Positions 22,878-34,850 of a stretch of DNA of 64,000 nucleotides are shown piece after piece. The stretch is taken from NCBI RefSeq assembly GCF_003987135.1, contig NZ_PIPJ01000001.1, positions 62,001 through 126,000 of the forward strand, given 5' to 3'. The notes beneath the pieces were generated by a model. The model did no database searches, was not told the origin of the DNA, and saw nothing but the letters and a program-made list of their open reading frames with translations. Numbering within the stretch: the stretch's first letter is position 1; each line of letters starts with the position of its first letter. Origin of the DNA: Aliidiomarina iranensis (GTDB lineage Bacteria; Pseudomonadota; Gammaproteobacteria; Enterobacterales; Alteromonadaceae). The translations under genes and the position numbers were made by a program.

Positions 22878-22934
22878 ATCGTATACCGACAAACATTAAA
22901 GCAAAATTAGGAACTTGGTGGCGCGTTAAAGTGT

Positions 22935-23005
22935 TTAGTAAACGTACTTAGTAAACGTACTTAGTAAAAGCATCTAGCTAAAATATCTAGCTAAAGTAGC
23001 TAAAA
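22935..23005. repeat. Two adjoining 13-bp-period tandem repeats
   Basis: TTAGTAAACGTAC occurs at 22935-22947 and 22948-22960 with a partial third copy, then ATCTAGCTAAAAT at 22972-22984 and ATCTAGCTAAAGT at 22985-22997 with a partial third copy. Lies downstream of fadA. Confidence 0.85.
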
Positions 23006-23081
23006 AAACCAATGCTGCTTCCTTTACGCCTTCAAGAACATGCTCTAAAAGCATATTTTCCCTCTAATATGTTGGCTATTT

Positions 23082-24263
<1,182 letters not shown>

Positions 24264-26405
24264 TTAGCTTTTAAAATAAGTGCCGCCGGTTTTCGCTTTC
24301 TCGCGTAAACCATCAGTTACTTGATAAATTTCACCGAGATCTGCGTACTTATCGGCTAACTCAACAAATTTCTCTAAACCTAATGTTTCTAAATAACGGA
24401 ATGCGCCACCACGGAATGGAGGGAAACCTAAACCGTAAATCAAGGCGATATCGGCTTCTTCGGCGGAATCAACAATGCCTTCTTCTACACAGCGTATCAT
24501 TTCGTTAACCATTGGAATCATGCAGCGCGCAATAATTTCATCTTTATCGGCGGTTGCAGATTTTTTGCCAATGATTTCATACACATCGGGGTTTACCACT
24601 TTCTGAGGGCGCCCGCGCTTATCAACACTGTATTCGTAGAAACCTTTGCCATTTTTCTGGCCATAACGCTCAGCTGCAGCCAACTTTGCAATAGCGCCGT
24701 TATCATCACGGGCCATACGCGTTGGGAAGCCTTCAGCCATTACGTTGGTAGCGTGATCGGCTGTGTCCATACCGACAACATCACATAGGTAAGCAGGACC
24801 CATAGGCCAACCAAATTCTTTTTCCATCACTTTATCGATACCGGTAAAATCGATATCGTCGTCAAGCAGTTTGCTGAAGCCGGCAAAGTAGGGGAATAAC
24901 ACTCGGTTTACTAGAAAGCCTGGGCAATCATTTACTACGATTGCTGTTTTACCCATTTGCAGTGCGTAAGCAGTTACGGCAGCGATAGTTTCATCAGAAG
25001 TATGCTTACCACGAATGATTTCTACCAACGGCATCTTGTGCACTGGGTTAAAGAAGTGCATGCCACAGAAGCGGCTTGGATCTTCTAAGCTTTCAGCGAG
25101 CTTATCGATAGAAATAGTAGAGGTGTTTGAGGTAATAATGGCATCTTTCGCTACTACTTTTTCTACTTCCGCTAAAACAGACGCCTTGATTTTCGGGTTC
25201 TCAACAACGGCCTCAACAATGATATCCACATCGGCAAGTTCGCTATTATTCAATGTAGGCGTGATTGAAGTAAGCGTTTTAGCCACAACTTTTTGGCTAA
25301 TCTTGCCACGCTCTAACGCCTTACCCAAAATTTTCGAGGCTTCGTTTAAGCCTAAATCAAGCGCATCCCGGCGGATATCTTTCATTACTACCGGCACGCC
25401 TCGAGAAGCTGATTGGTAAGCAATGCCACCACCCATAATGCCCGCACCTAACACACCGGCTCGGCTAATTTTCTTAGTGGCTGATTTAGCAACTTTCTTG
25501 CTTTTGCCTTTAACGAGCTGGTCAGCCAAGAAAATGCCCACTTGTGCACGAGCTGCATCGGTTTGCGTGAGCTTCACGAAAAGCTCATTTTCGATGTTCA
25601 ATGCTTCTTCACGCGCTTCGCCCGCACCACGCTCAACTACTTCTAAAGCTGCGTGAGGTGAAGGGTAGTGCTTACCTGCTTTCGCCCAAATCATACCTTT
25701 AGCGGTACTAAACGACATCAGCTTTTCCGTGTCATTGGCTTTTAAGGCTTCTAACTTAGGTTGGCGTTTGGCTTGCCAGTCGAGTTCACCGGCGATGGCA
25801 TCACGAAGGATGCTAAGAGCACCTTCTTTGAGGTGATCACTGCTGGTAACTGCATCGATCAAGCCAACAGCGAGAGCTTTTTCCGGCTTGTGGTTCATGC
25901 CGGTAGTAATTGCTTCTAATGCATTATCAGGGCCAATTACTCGTGGTAAGCGCACGGTGCCACCGAAGCCGGGAATTAAGCCTAACTTCACTTCGGGTAA
26001 CCCAATCACAGCAGTTTCATCAGCAATACGATAATCACAGGCTAAAATGGCTTCACAGCCTCCGCCAAGGGCAAAGCCATTTACAGCGGCAACACTTGGA
26101 ACTGGCAGATCTTCAAGTTTGTCGAAAACTCGCGATGCTTTATGCACCCAAGTTTTGGTTTTTTCGAGGTCAGCGAAAAGAGTAAGGAATTCTGTGATAT
26201 CGGCACCAACGATAAATGTTGGCTTGGCACTACGAACTAATACGCCTCGTAAATCGCTATTACCGGAGAGTGAATCAAGCGCTTCACTAAATTCAGTTAG
26301 TGTTTTCTCATCAAACTTGTTGACTGAGCCCGGAGCATCGAAAGTAATTTCCGCAATGCCTGGCTCGATAAAATCAACGTGAAGGTTATCACCTTTGTAG
26401 ATCAT
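24264..26405 (-). CDS. fadB: Multifunctional fatty acid oxidation complex subunit alpha FadB
   Basis: 713 aa from ATG at 26405 (GGGAG 9 nt upstream; start [12 protein letters not shown] as in homologues); the frame extends 48 bases further without support. Enoyl-CoA hydratase/isomerase domain first, with [18 protein letters not shown] and [15 protein letters not shown]; then the NAD-binding fold of 3-hydroxyacyl-CoA dehydrogenase ([13 protein letters not shown] near 320), SNTSTISI and [19 protein letters not shown]. Forms the alpha2beta2 complex with FadA. Inverted repeats upstream (26483-26503 and 26621-26637) are possible operator sites. Confidence 0.98.
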   Translation of the reverse strand: MIYKGDNLHVDFIEPGIAEITFDAPGSVNKFDEKTLTEFSEALDSLSGNSDLRGVLVRSAKPTFIVGADITEFLTLFADLEKTKTWVHKASRVFDKLEDLPVPSVAAVNGFALGGGCEAILACDYRIADETAVIGLPEVKLGLIPGFGGTVRLPRVIGPDNALEAITTGMNHKPEKALAVGLIDAVTSSDHLKEGALSILRDAIAGELDWQAKRQPKLEALKANDTEKLMSFSTAKGMIWAKAGKHYPSPHAALEVVERGAGEAREEALNIENELFVKLTQTDAARAQVGIFLADQLVKGKSKKVAKSATKKISRAGVLGAGIMGGGIAYQSASRGVPVVMKDIRRDALDLGLNEASKILGKALERGKISQKVVAKTLTSITPTLNNSELADVDIIVEAVVENPKIKASVLAEVEKVVAKDAIITSNTSTISIDKLAESLEDPSRFCGMHFFNPVHKMPLVEIIRGKHTSDETIAAVTAYALQMGKTAIVVNDCPGFLVNRVLFPYFAGFSKLLDDDIDFTGIDKVMEKEFGWPMGPAYLCDVVGMDTADHATNVMAEGFPTRMARDDNGAIAKLAAAERYGQKNGKGFYEYSVDKRGRPQKVVNPDVYEIIGKKSATADKDEIIARCMIPMVNEMIRCVEEGIVDSAEEADIALIYGLGFPPFRGGAFRYLETLGLEKFVELADKYADLGEIYQVTDGLREKAKTGGTYFKS

Positions 26406-26482
26406 CTTAGGTCTCCCGACTAGTGAGCAGAGTAAATCCCTACTAACATACAATTCTTGCGTGTTGTGTTTGGCAAAATTAT

Positions 26483-26503
26483 TCTATTTTCGTTCCAAAT
26501 AGA
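26483..26503. promoter_or_regulatory. Inverted repeat upstream of fadB
   Basis: TCTATTT (26483-26489) and AAATAGA (26497-26503), perfect 7-bp arms with a 7-bp spacer, 78 bp upstream of the fadB start. Position fits an operator; the regulator is unknown. Confidence 0.35.
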
Positions 26504-26620
26504 CATTTTTTCACGCATACACGTATTCTACGTAAATGTTGTTCATCAGTGATTACAACGAACATAAACAAGAGTATGGTAAAAAATTCGCCAGTAATCA
26601 TCCCACAACCGCGAATAAAA

Positions 26621-26637
26621 TTAAACACCCGTTTGAA
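26621..26637. promoter_or_regulatory. Possible PsrA/FadR-type operator
   Basis: TTAAACACCCGTTTGAA: core AAAC-N4-GTTT with flanking A/T, similar in form to operators of TetR-family fatty-acid regulators such as PsrA. It lies between divergent fadB and slt, 28 bp from the slt start. Assignment is by resemblance only. Confidence 0.3.
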
Positions 26638-26664
26638 AGTAACCTGTGAGTAAATTAAGAAGTA

Positions 26665-28821
26665 ATGCGAAAGTTTAAATTCAAAGCAGAAAAAGAAAAG
26701 GGCCAGAAGGGTGTTGTTGCTCTAATCGCGGCACTTGTAGTTACCCTTTTTTGTTCCCTAAGTTTGGCAATCGCGAGCGATATCAGTGCAAATAATGCTT
26801 CCCACCAACAATCTGCGCCTTTAATGTGGCCCCAGCTGGCACCCACATCAACAGGGGTTTCGGCTCTTGCCCGTGGAGCCTCTGAGCCAGAAACTGGCTT
26901 ACAATTATTAATGAAGCCGTGGGGCATTTTAGTGGATGAAAAGCTCGAATCACAGCGCCAAGCCTTTGTTGATATCGAAGAAATGATTAATCGGCGCCAG
27001 TTTACTCAAGCACAAGAAGCAATGCTGGCAATTCCTGATTACCCACTGTTTCCTTATTTGGAAGCGGCACTGTTAGAAGCAAACTTGCGCATGGAAAACG
27101 AAGCTGTAATTGGTGAGTTTTTAGCGGAACATGGTGATGAAGCGTTTGCGCGTTCGTTGCGAACCAGCTGGTTGCACATGTTGCGGCGAAATGATGAAGC
27201 CGCACTTTATTTACGCGATTACACACCGCAATCATCGGCTTTGCTAGCGTGCCAAGCATTACGGTACCAGTATCGCAATTTAGTCGATTATAGTAGCGAG
27301 GAAACCCATGCATTTTGGCTATCAGTTACCGAATACTGGACCCAAGGTGAGAGTTTACCCTCGGCTTGCGATAGCTTGTTTCGTTTGTGGGCAGAGGCAG
27401 GGTATCGCACTGAAGATGTAGTTTGGGAGCGCATTCAGTTGGCTTTAAATGCGCGGCAAAATTCGCTGGTGCGGTATTTGAGCCGGTTTATTTCAGAAGA
27501 TAAAAAGGCGCTTTTGAGTTTGCAACGGCGAGTATTGGCAAACCCAAGGGTGGTGCAGCGCTATCATGAATTTACCAGTGATGAACCGTTCATTTCCGAG
27601 TTAGTATTGAATGCCCTCAGCCGGCTGCGGTGGAATGATCATTGGAGTACCATAGCGGCGTGGGAGCATTATCAAAATAGGCTCAGCTTTAGTACCGAAC
27701 AAACTCAGAGCATGAATGCAGATATCGCCGTAACCTTAGCATTGCGTGGGGAACCTGAGGCGATTGAATGGTTTCAACGGCTGCCAATTACGGCGATGTC
27801 GAGCTCAGTGCAACAGTGGTATTTGGCGAGTTTGCTTGAACAAGAGAAATATAAAGATATTAACGAATTTGTGCTCGCATTGCCCGCTAGCGAGCAAGCT
27901 CAACCACAATGGTTGTACTGGCGTGCCAGAGCCCTTGCGGAAATGGGTTATTTAGAAGATTCCACAGAACTCTTTGTGCAAGCCGCTCAGAGCCGAAACT
28001 ATTATGGTTTCATGGCAAGCGCGCGAATGTCGTTACCGGCGAACTTGCAACATGCGAGCACACCCTTAGTGGTAGATGATTTAACCGCGATTAGCCGCCG
28101 GCCAGAAGCCCTCCGCGCACGAGAACTTCGGCATCATAACCGCCTTTTAGAGGCGCGCCGAGAATGGAATAATTTGCGTGCGCGAGCACCCGCCGAAGAG
28201 CAAATCTTAATCGCGGTGTTGGCTTCCGAGTGGGAGTGGCACGACCAAGCAATATTTGGGCTTGCAGGAACCAACGCGGTGAACGATGTAACTCGGCGTT
28301 TTCCGCTTGCTTATGCGAGCTTAATTCGAACTCAATCTGAATCCGCGAATATCCCGCCAGAATGGGCTTTCGCAATAGCGCGAAGAGAAAGCTCGTTCCA
28401 AGCGGATGCGGTTTCACCAGTGGGCGCCCGCGGGTTAATGCAAGTAATGCCTACTACCGCGGAATATATTAATCGCCGAAGCCCAGGCCCTACCAATACA
28501 AGAAGTGCAAGGTTCCGCATTGATGTGCCGGAAGATAATGTGCGCATGGGCACCCAGTATTTAGCTGAATTGTATCGCCGTTTTGATGGTAATTGGCTCT
28601 TTGCTACTGCCGCATACAACGCCGGGAGTAACAGGGTTCGTGAGTGGATTCCGGGTACCCCGGTGGCGGCTGATTTATGGATAGAGTTGATTCCCTATCA
28701 AGAAACACGCGATTATGTAAAAGCGGTAATGGCATATCAGCAAATTTATGCGATGTTGCTGGGAAATAATGCTAATGTATTAAGGCCCTTAGTGCGCATG
28801 CAGGTTAGTTCAGGCGGCTAG
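26665..28821 (+). CDS. slt: Soluble lytic murein transglycosylase
   Basis: 718 aa; periplasmic. Cleaves the MurNAc-GlcNAc bond to give 1,6-anhydro ends. Basic N-terminus with hydrophobic VVALIAALVVTLFCSLSLAIAS (about 17-38) is a signal peptide. A long superhelical alpha domain (about 75-530) precedes the SLT domain: WAFAIARRESSFQADAVSPV with catalytic Glu near 574, GLMQVMPTTA and ATAAYNAGSNRV. Longer N-terminal spacer than in E. coli Slt70 (645 aa). Divergent from fadB. Confidence 0.94.
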   Translation: MRKFKFKAEKEKGQKGVVALIAALVVTLFCSLSLAIASDISANNASHQQSAPLMWPQLAPTSTGVSALARGASEPETGLQLLMKPWGILVDEKLESQRQAFVDIEEMINRRQFTQAQEAMLAIPDYPLFPYLEAALLEANLRMENEAVIGEFLAEHGDEAFARSLRTSWLHMLRRNDEAALYLRDYTPQSSALLACQALRYQYRNLVDYSSEETHAFWLSVTEYWTQGESLPSACDSLFRLWAEAGYRTEDVVWERIQLALNARQNSLVRYLSRFISEDKKALLSLQRRVLANPRVVQRYHEFTSDEPFISELVLNALSRLRWNDHWSTIAAWEHYQNRLSFSTEQTQSMNADIAVTLALRGEPEAIEWFQRLPITAMSSSVQQWYLASLLEQEKYKDINEFVLALPASEQAQPQWLYWRARALAEMGYLEDSTELFVQAAQSRNYYGFMASARMSLPANLQHASTPLVVDDLTAISRRPEALRARELRHHNRLLEARREWNNLRARAPAEEQILIAVLASEWEWHDQAIFGLAGTNAVNDVTRRFPLAYASLIRTQSESANIPPEWAFAIARRESSFQADAVSPVGARGLMQVMPTTAEYINRRSPGPTNTRSARFRIDVPEDNVRMGTQYLAELYRRFDGNWLFATAAYNAGSNRVREWIPGTPVAADLWIELIPYQETRDYVKAVMAYQQIYAMLLGNNANVLRPLVRMQVSSGG

Positions 28822-28866
28822 GGAACACCTAAACTAGAATAATATTTGCCGAAAAAAGGGCTTTTC

Positions 28867-30366
28867 ATGCAAGTACGCACAATATTGCGGATTCTTGGGC
28901 TTCTTATCGCTGTTTTTAGCGTTACCTTGCTGCCCCCAGCAGCACTTGCCTATTTTTATGAGGATGGTGGCGGTTGGGCATTCTTATCGGCATTCGTTCT
29001 CAGCCTCGCTATTGGTTTGTTGATTTGGTACCCAAACCGAGATAAACGCCAAGAACTCAAAACTCGCGAAGGCTTTATTATTGTGGTTATGTTTTGGGTG
29101 GTGCTGGGCTCAGTGGGTGCTATTCCCTTCTGGATGCCGGATGCCTATTCTTTAAGCTTCACCGATTCTATGTTTGAATCTTTTTCGGCCTTAACCACAA
29201 CTGGGGCCACGATTCTTACCGGCATCGATGAGCTCCCCCATGCGTATCGTTTCTATCGCCAGCAGTTGCAATGGCTCGGTGGTATGGGGATTATCGTATT
29301 GGCGGTAGCCATATTACCGATTCTAGGCATAGGTGGCATTCAGTTGTATCGGGCCGAAATGCCAGGGCCCATGAAAGATTCGAAAATGACCCCGCGTATT
29401 GCCGATACGGCGAAGCAACTTTGGTATATCTATCTGGGCATTACGATCGCCTGCGCCTTAGCCTACTGGGCTGCCGGCATGACACCCTTCAACGCGGTTG
29501 GCCATGCATTCTCTACTGTGGCTATTGGCGGCTTTTCTACCCATGATGCCAGCATGGGGTATTACGATAACCCCGTGATTCACATGATTTGCGTGTTGTT
29601 TTTGCTGATTGCTGCAGTGAATTTCGCACTGCATTTTGCTGCTTTTCCGCGTATGTATAGCCGCCGTGTTAACGGTAAGAATGAACGTGATTGGAGTAAA
29701 GGCTCACTACTCACTTATAGCCGAGATCCGGAATTTCGGGCTCTAATGGGTATTCAGTTCGCGTTAATGCTTGTGGTTGTTCTCACATTAGTGAGCCAAC
29801 GCTTTCACCCAGATTGGAGCGATTCACTGTTCCACGGCATATTTCAGGCGGTATCGATTGCAACCACGGCGGGCTTTACTACCGAAAGTTACGTAACTTG
29901 GCCGCTGTTTTTACCGGTTCTGTTAATTTTCGCCAGTTTTATCGGCGGCAGTGCGGGCTCAACGGGTGGTGGTTTAAAAGTGATTCGTGTGCTCCTGTTA
30001 TATCGGCAAGGTAAGCGCGAAATCGATCGGTTAGTGCACCCAAAGGGCGTGTTTACGGTAAAGTGGGGCGATAAAGCATTGCCCGATAGGGTGGTGCAGG
30101 CGGTGTGGGGTTTCTTCGCAACCTACGCGTTGCTCTTTGTGATTATCATGTTGTTGTTTATTGCCACAGGCTTAGATGATTACTCGGCCTTTGGCGCCAC
30201 TGCCGCAACGCTGAATAACTTGGGCCCCGGCCTTGGTGAGGTAGCATCGAATTTCACCACAGTTTCCGACCCTGGCAAATGGATAGCAATTCTTTCGATG
30301 CTCTTCGGGCGTTTAGAAATTTTCACGTTGTTAGTACTGTTCACGCCGGCATTCTGGAAACACTGA
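28867..30366 (+). CDS. trkH: Trk potassium uptake protein TrkH
   Basis: 499 aa from ATG at 28867 (AAGGG 7 nt upstream; an in-frame TTG at 28846 adds only KKGL-type residues). Channel subunit of low-affinity K+ uptake, gated by TrkA. Four P-loop segments seen, for example SALTTTGATI, STVAIGGFST, TATTAGFTTE and LNNLGPGLGE, plus GGSAGSTGGGLKV. Ten or more membrane helices. Its gating partner trkA lies convergent just downstream. Confidence 0.97.
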   Translation: MQVRTILRILGLLIAVFSVTLLPPAALAYFYEDGGGWAFLSAFVLSLAIGLLIWYPNRDKRQELKTREGFIIVVMFWVVLGSVGAIPFWMPDAYSLSFTDSMFESFSALTTTGATILTGIDELPHAYRFYRQQLQWLGGMGIIVLAVAILPILGIGGIQLYRAEMPGPMKDSKMTPRIADTAKQLWYIYLGITIACALAYWAAGMTPFNAVGHAFSTVAIGGFSTHDASMGYYDNPVIHMICVLFLLIAAVNFALHFAAFPRMYSRRVNGKNERDWSKGSLLTYSRDPEFRALMGIQFALMLVVVLTLVSQRFHPDWSDSLFHGIFQAVSIATTAGFTTESYVTWPLFLPVLLIFASFIGGSAGSTGGGLKVIRVLLLYRQGKREIDRLVHPKGVFTVKWGDKALPDRVVQAVWGFFATYALLFVIIMLLFIATGLDDYSAFGATAATLNNLGPGLGEVASNFTTVSDPGKWIAILSMLFGRLEIFTLLVLFTPAFWKH

Positions 30367-30394
30367 TGCTTGCAAGCACTGAGTAGCCAAAATT

Positions 30395-30446
30395 TAGCGT
30401 GCGGTTAAAATCTAGCGTGCGGTTAAAATCTAGCGTGCGGTTAAAA
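30395..30446. repeat. 18-bp tandem repeat, 2.9 copies
   Basis: TAGCGTGCGGTTAAAATC at 30395-30412 and 30413-30430, with a third copy (30431-30446) that runs into the last codons of trkA. It fills the gap between convergent trkH and trkA, so the copies look like duplications of the trkA 3' end. Confidence 0.9.
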
Positions 30447-31823
30447 GTATAGAGCGCCAGGTGCGAATAGGCGCTCGATTTCGTTTACATATTTCTTATC
30501 AACTAAGAAAAGTATTACGTGGTCGTCGGATTGAATTAAGGTATCGTCGTGCGCGATCAATACTTCTGAGCCTCTCACTACGGCGCCAATGGTAGTACCG
30601 GGTGGTAATTTTAATTCACCCACTTCGCGGCCTACAACCTGAGAGGTTTTTTCATCACCTCGGGCCACTGCTTCAATGGCCTCGGCCGCCCCGCGGCGCA
30701 ACGAATAGGCGCTAGCGAAATCAGATCGATGAATGTGTTTTAAGAGCGCAGAAATCGTGGCTTGCTGCGGGGAAATTGCCACATCGATTTCGCCGCCTTG
30801 TACTAAATCTACATAAGCACTGCGCTGAATCAACACCATGGTTTTCTTCGCACCCATGCGCTTGGCTAAAAGCGCCGCCATGATATTTGCTTCATCATCA
30901 TTCGTTACCGCGATAAACGCATCGATTTCCTCAATCCGTTCCTCGCTAAGCATTACCTGATCGGTGGCGTCACCATGTAATACCAGCGTTTTCGAGCTTA
31001 ACTCGGCGCTTAGTTGTTCTGCGCGCGCTAAACCAAGTTCAATAATCTTGATTTTGTGGGTTTCTTCTAACTGTCGAGCCAAGCCGGCACCAATATGGCC
31101 GCCGCCCATGATCATAATATTCTTGTAACGGGCTTCAAGTGGCTGCAATTCTTCCATAACAGCGCGAATATCTTTTGAATCCGCCACAAAGAACACCTCA
31201 TCATCGGCTTCGATAATGGTGCTACCTAGCGGGCGAATTGCGCGGTTTTGCCGGAAAATAGCAGCTACCCGGGTATCGATATTTGGGATGTGTTTACGTA
31301 GGGCAGCAATGGCGTGGCCAACTAGCTTACCCCCGTATGAAGCTTTTACCGCTACCAAACTCACTTTCCCTTCGGCAAACTCAATCACCTGCAAGGCGCC
31401 GGGATAATCGATTAAGCGCTTAATGTAAGTGGTTACTAACTGTTCAGGCGAAATAATGTGATCAACGGGAAGCTGTTCTTTACGAAATAACTGATCATGA
31501 TATTTGGTGTATTGTTCTGAGCGAACGCGAGCAATTTTCATGGGCGTATTAAAAATACTATGAGCAACTTGGCACGAGAGCATATTTACTTCATCCAAGC
31601 TACTAACCGCAATTAACATATCGGCATCATCCGCACCAGCTTGGCGTAACACATCTGGGTGTGCGCCGTTGCCTTGAATCACTCGCAAATCATGCTTATC
31701 TTGGAGCTGAGATAACAAAGCTCGGTTTTGGTCAACTACCGTTACTTCGTTGCGTTCGCTTACCAAGCTTTCAGCAAGTGTGGCCCCAACTCGGCCGGCT
31801 CCCACAATAATCACTTTTTTCAT
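30441..31823 (-). CDS. trkA: Trk system potassium transport protein TrkA
   Basis: 460 aa; E. coli 458. Cytoplasmic gating ring of the Trk K+ channel. Two tandem RCK modules, each a Rossmann NAD(H) site plus a TrkA_C lobe: [17 protein letters not shown] (residues 4-20) and [20 protein letters not shown] (about 233-252). Last gene of the minus-strand def-fmt-rsmB-trkA operon; 13 bp after rsmB. This order is standard in gammaproteobacteria. Confidence 0.98.
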   Translation of the reverse strand: MKKVIIVGAGRVGATLAESLVSERNEVTVVDQNRALLSQLQDKHDLRVIQGNGAHPDVLRQAGADDADMLIAVSSLDEVNMLSCQVAHSIFNTPMKIARVRSEQYTKYHDQLFRKEQLPVDHIISPEQLVTTYIKRLIDYPGALQVIEFAEGKVSLVAVKASYGGKLVGHAIAALRKHIPNIDTRVAAIFRQNRAIRPLGSTIIEADDEVFFVADSKDIRAVMEELQPLEARYKNIMIMGGGHIGAGLARQLEETHKIKIIELGLARAEQLSAELSSKTLVLHGDATDQVMLSEERIEEIDAFIAVTNDDEANIMAALLAKRMGAKKTMVLIQRSAYVDLVQGGEIDVAISPQQATISALLKHIHRSDFASAYSLRRGAAEAIEAVARGDEKTSQVVGREVGELKLPPGTTIGAVVRGSEVLIAHDDTLIQSDDHVILFLVDKKYVNEIERLFAPGALYF

Positions 31824-31836
31824 GTTCTTGGCCTAA

Positions 31837-33177
31837 TTATTTGCGCTTTTGTAGTAAGAAATAGAAAAAGCCATCGCCACTATCGGTATCCGGCAATAAT
31901 TGCCAACCGTTAATGGCCGAATTCTCTACCACCACATTAGCACCGGAACCATCTTTTTCAATGCTAATTTCAACTGCTTCGGCATCATCTACTGTAGCTA
32001 GAAAGGCTTGAATTTGCAGTATGTTTTCTTCAGGCAGCACAGAGCATGTGGCATACAGCAGGCATCCGCCTGGTTTTAAAAGGCGCCACTGGGCCTGTAA
32101 TATTTGTTTTTGTAGAGCAACTAGGTTGGCAATGTCATCGGCGCGGCGCAGCCATTTAATATCCGGGTGGCGGCGAATAACGCCAGTAGCCGAGCAAGGC
32201 GCATCGAGCAAAATTCGATCAAATAACTCACCATCCCACCAGCTTTCAGGGTTTGCTGCATCCGCACACAGTACTTCAGCATTAACAGCCGCACGTTGAA
32301 GATTTTCATGCACTCGTTTCAATCGATCGGCATCGAAATCTATGGCCGTTACCTTTAAACTCTCGCTGTGCTCCAACAAATGCACTGTTTTACCGCCGGG
32401 AGCGGCACAAGCATCAAGAACGCGCATACCAGGCTCTGCCGCTAAAATGTGGGCGGCCAACTGCGCGGAACGATCTTGCACGGAAACATGGCCTTCGGTA
32501 AAACCCGGTAGTTGGGTTACATCCATGCCCTGTGCTAATCGAATTGCTGAAAAATCACCGCTGGATGCTTCAATACCGGCCGCTTCAAGTTTAGCAAGAT
32601 AGGCAGCAGGCGTGTGATGTTGCGTATTTACCCGCAACCATAAGGGTGGAGCGATGTTATTAGCGCTGCATATTACCTGCCATTGCTGCGGGTAAGCTGC
32701 CTGCAAACGTTTCAATAACCAACCCGGATGACCATAAGCTAGGGCAGGCGTTTTTTCGCTAACGGCGGCGAGTTCTGCTTCTAACTCGGCTTGTTGCCGT
32801 TGATATGAGCGCAGCACGGCGTTCACCATACCTTTCAAGTTTTTTTGCCGAACTAGGCTACAGGCCTCAACAGTTTCGGCAATGGCAGCATGGGCAGGAA
32901 CACGCATATCACGCTGTTGGCATAGGCCCACAAGAAGTAGGTAATGAACAACGCGAACTTTTGTTTTTAAGGGTTTTTCAATGAGCTTTGCGATTAGCCA
33001 CTCGTAGCTTGGTAGCTGCCGAAGCACCTGATAACAAATAGCTTGAGCAAAAGCACGGGTATTGGGCTCTAGGTGTGCGGTTTCTGCCGGAATCGCTTGG
33101 CTTAATGAACGGCCATGTTGCAAAACCTGTTGCAGAATTTTCGCGGCCGCCGCACGTGAACCAGCGGCACTACTCAT
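31837..33177 (-). CDS. rsmB: 16S rRNA (cytosine(967)-C(5))-methyltransferase RsmB
   Basis: 446 aa; E. coli 429. N-terminal NusB-like RNA-binding domain (about 1-140), then a SAM-dependent Rossmann domain with LDACAAPGGKTVHLLEHS, DAPCSATGVIRRHPDIKW and YATCSVLPEEN, the last two carrying the two conserved cysteines (catalytic and release). Methylates C967 in the 30S subunit. Lies 23 bp after fmt in the operon. Confidence 0.98.
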   Translation of the reverse strand: MSSAAGSRAAAAKILQQVLQHGRSLSQAIPAETAHLEPNTRAFAQAICYQVLRQLPSYEWLIAKLIEKPLKTKVRVVHYLLLVGLCQQRDMRVPAHAAIAETVEACSLVRQKNLKGMVNAVLRSYQRQQAELEAELAAVSEKTPALAYGHPGWLLKRLQAAYPQQWQVICSANNIAPPLWLRVNTQHHTPAAYLAKLEAAGIEASSGDFSAIRLAQGMDVTQLPGFTEGHVSVQDRSAQLAAHILAAEPGMRVLDACAAPGGKTVHLLEHSESLKVTAIDFDADRLKRVHENLQRAAVNAEVLCADAANPESWWDGELFDRILLDAPCSATGVIRRHPDIKWLRRADDIANLVALQKQILQAQWRLLKPGGCLLYATCSVLPEENILQIQAFLATVDDAEAVEISIEKDGSGANVVVENSAINGWQLLPDTDSGDGFFYFLLQKRK

Positions 33178-33200
33178 ATCGGCCTCCCTTTTCAGTGAGG

Positions 33201-34163
33201 CTATTCACTTGCGGTATTCATCAGTTGTGTGCTCGGTGTAAACCATTCCCGCCGCGCATTGAGCAAATCGGCCACTAACATTGGCTTTTTCCCTGGAATC
33301 TGCACTTCTAATAAGCGCAGGCTATCTTCACCGCAGGCAATATCAATACCTTGTTTATTCGCCTCTAAAAGGGTGCCGGGCGCTTTGCCGGCATTACCCT
33401 TAATGACCTGTGCACGCCATACTTTAATCGCTTGCTTTGGAAATTCCGGATGCAAAAACGAACTGCCGGGCCAAGGGTTGAATGCGCGCACGCAGCGTTC
33501 AATAAAAGCTGCACTTTGTTGCCAATCAATGATGCCTTCATCTTTGCTAAGTTTGGCAGCATAAGTAGCTTTAGTTGATTCTTGTGGCACTGCCTTGGCA
33601 TCACCGGTGTTCATGCTCCGCAGAGTTTCCACTAGCGCCAACGGCCCTAATTTAGCCAGTTTCTCGTACAACGATGCCGAAGTATCATTCGCTTCGATGG
33701 GTAACCAAGATTTAGCCAGCATTGGCCCCGTATCAAGGCCCTCGTCCATTTGCATAATGGTTACGCCGGTTTCTGAATCACCCGCCCATATCGCGCGCTG
33801 AATGGGCGCTGCTCCGCGCCAGCGGGGCAACAGTGAGCCATGCACATTTACGCAGCCTAAACGTGGAATAGTGAGAACTGCGGGCGGGAGAATCAAACCA
33901 TAGGCTACTACTACCATGGCATCGGCCTGCCAGCTCTGCAGCTCGGCCTGTGCTTCGGGAGTTTTCAAACTAGCAGGCTGACACACCGGAATATCGTGGG
34001 TGAGTGCTAACTGTTTCACAGCACTGGCTTGCAGTTTTTTACCACGGCCGGCTGGGCGATCAGGTTGCGTGTATACGGCAACCACATCTAAATCATGAGC
34101 TTCTAACAGCGCTTGTAAATGGCGTGCTGCAAAATCCGGTGTACCGGCAAAAATTATTCGCAC
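33201..34163 (-). CDS. fmt: Methionyl-tRNA formyltransferase
   Basis: 320 aa; E. coli 315. Transfers formyl from 10-formyl-THF to Met-tRNAfMet. Catalytic core with [15 protein letters not shown], the loop [20 protein letters not shown], active-site [20 protein letters not shown] and [12 protein letters not shown]-terminal OB-like domain from about residue 210. Follows def by 25 bp, the classic def-fmt pair. Confidence 0.98.
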   Translation of the reverse strand: MRIIFAGTPDFAARHLQALLEAHDLDVVAVYTQPDRPAGRGKKLQASAVKQLALTHDIPVCQPASLKTPEAQAELQSWQADAMVVVAYGLILPPAVLTIPRLGCVNVHGSLLPRWRGAAPIQRAIWAGDSETGVTIMQMDEGLDTGPMLAKSWLPIEANDTSASLYEKLAKLGPLALVETLRSMNTGDAKAVPQESTKATYAAKLSKDEGIIDWQQSAAFIERCVRAFNPWPGSSFLHPEFPKQAIKVWRAQVIKGNAGKAPGTLLEANKQGIDIACGEDSLRLLEVQIPGKKPMLVADLLNARREWFTPSTQLMNTASE

Positions 34164-34188
34164 TTATCGATTCCTTTAAGGCTAATGC

Positions 34189-34701
34189 TTAAGCTAACTT
34201 CGCTTCCAAGCGAGCTTCTTTTTCGAGTTTTTTCCGAATACGATCGCGCTTCAATGGTGATAAGTAATCCACAAACAGCTTACCGTTCAAGTGGTCTAGT
34301 TCGTGCTGAATGCAAATGGCGAGCAAACCATCGGCCTCACGTTCGAAGATTTCGCCCTCACGATCCAAAGCTCTTACTTTGATTGTTCCGGCACGCTCAA
34401 CCTTGGCGTAAACATTCGGAAAGCTCAAACAGCCTTCTTCATTTTCAAAAAGGCCATTGCGTTCAATAATCTCTGGGTTAATGAAAACCAACGGTTCTTT
34501 GCCATTTTCACTGCAATCCGCCACAAATAAACGTTTGTGTACATCAACTTGGGTAGCGGCTAAACCCACACCCTGCGAGCTATACATGGTTTCGAACATG
34601 TTATCGATAGTTTCGCGCAGCGCATCATCTACGCTCTCAACCGGCTTTGCTACGGTGCGTAAACGCTCATCGGGATACTTTAAAATTGTCATCTTTGCCA
34701 T
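34189..34701 (-). CDS. def: Peptide deformylase
   Basis: 170 aa from ATG at 34701 (E. coli 169); the frame continues 30 bases upstream to another [21 protein letters not shown] three residues later is the common N-terminus, so an ATG at 34692 is also possible. All three metal-site motifs are present: [20 protein letters not shown] (Cys ligand) and QHELDHLNG (HExxH). Removes the N-formyl group from new proteins. First gene of the operon; a 16-bp palindrome sits just upstream. Confidence 0.98.
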   Translation of the reverse strand: MAKMTILKYPDERLRTVAKPVESVDDALRETIDNMFETMYSSQGVGLAATQVDVHKRLFVADCSENGKEPLVFINPEIIERNGLFENEEGCLSFPNVYAKVERAGTIKVRALDREGEIFEREADGLLAICIQHELDHLNGKLFVDYLSPLKRDRIRKKLEKEARLEAKLA

Positions 34702-34715
34702 AACTGAAACTCTTT

Positions 34716-34731
34716 TTGTATTTGAATACAA
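34716..34731. promoter_or_regulatory. 16-bp palindrome between def and dprA
   Basis: TTGTATTTGAATACAA: perfect 7-bp arms around a 2-bp centre, 15 bp upstream of the def start in the divergent def/dprA gap. Looks like a dimeric regulator site; the regulator is not recognisable. Confidence 0.4.
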
Positions 34732-34850
34732 TAATACCCCTAATTTTAACGGGAAGATCGCTGAATTGATAGGATTTGTATTGCTACCATCTATTCAGTG
34801 CCTATATTGCCAATATGGGGATTAAATGACTACAGCGCAAGGATGTGTGC

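Larger units (their letters stand above)
22675..23081. other. Gene-free gap between tusA and fadA with terminator and tandem repeats
   Basis: 407 bp without a credible ORF. It contains the fadBA terminator (22842-22877) and two adjoining 13-bp-period tandem repeats (22935-23005). The rest, 22740-22840, is AT-rich and shows no recognisable element; a tusA promoter is expected there. Confidence 0.6.
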
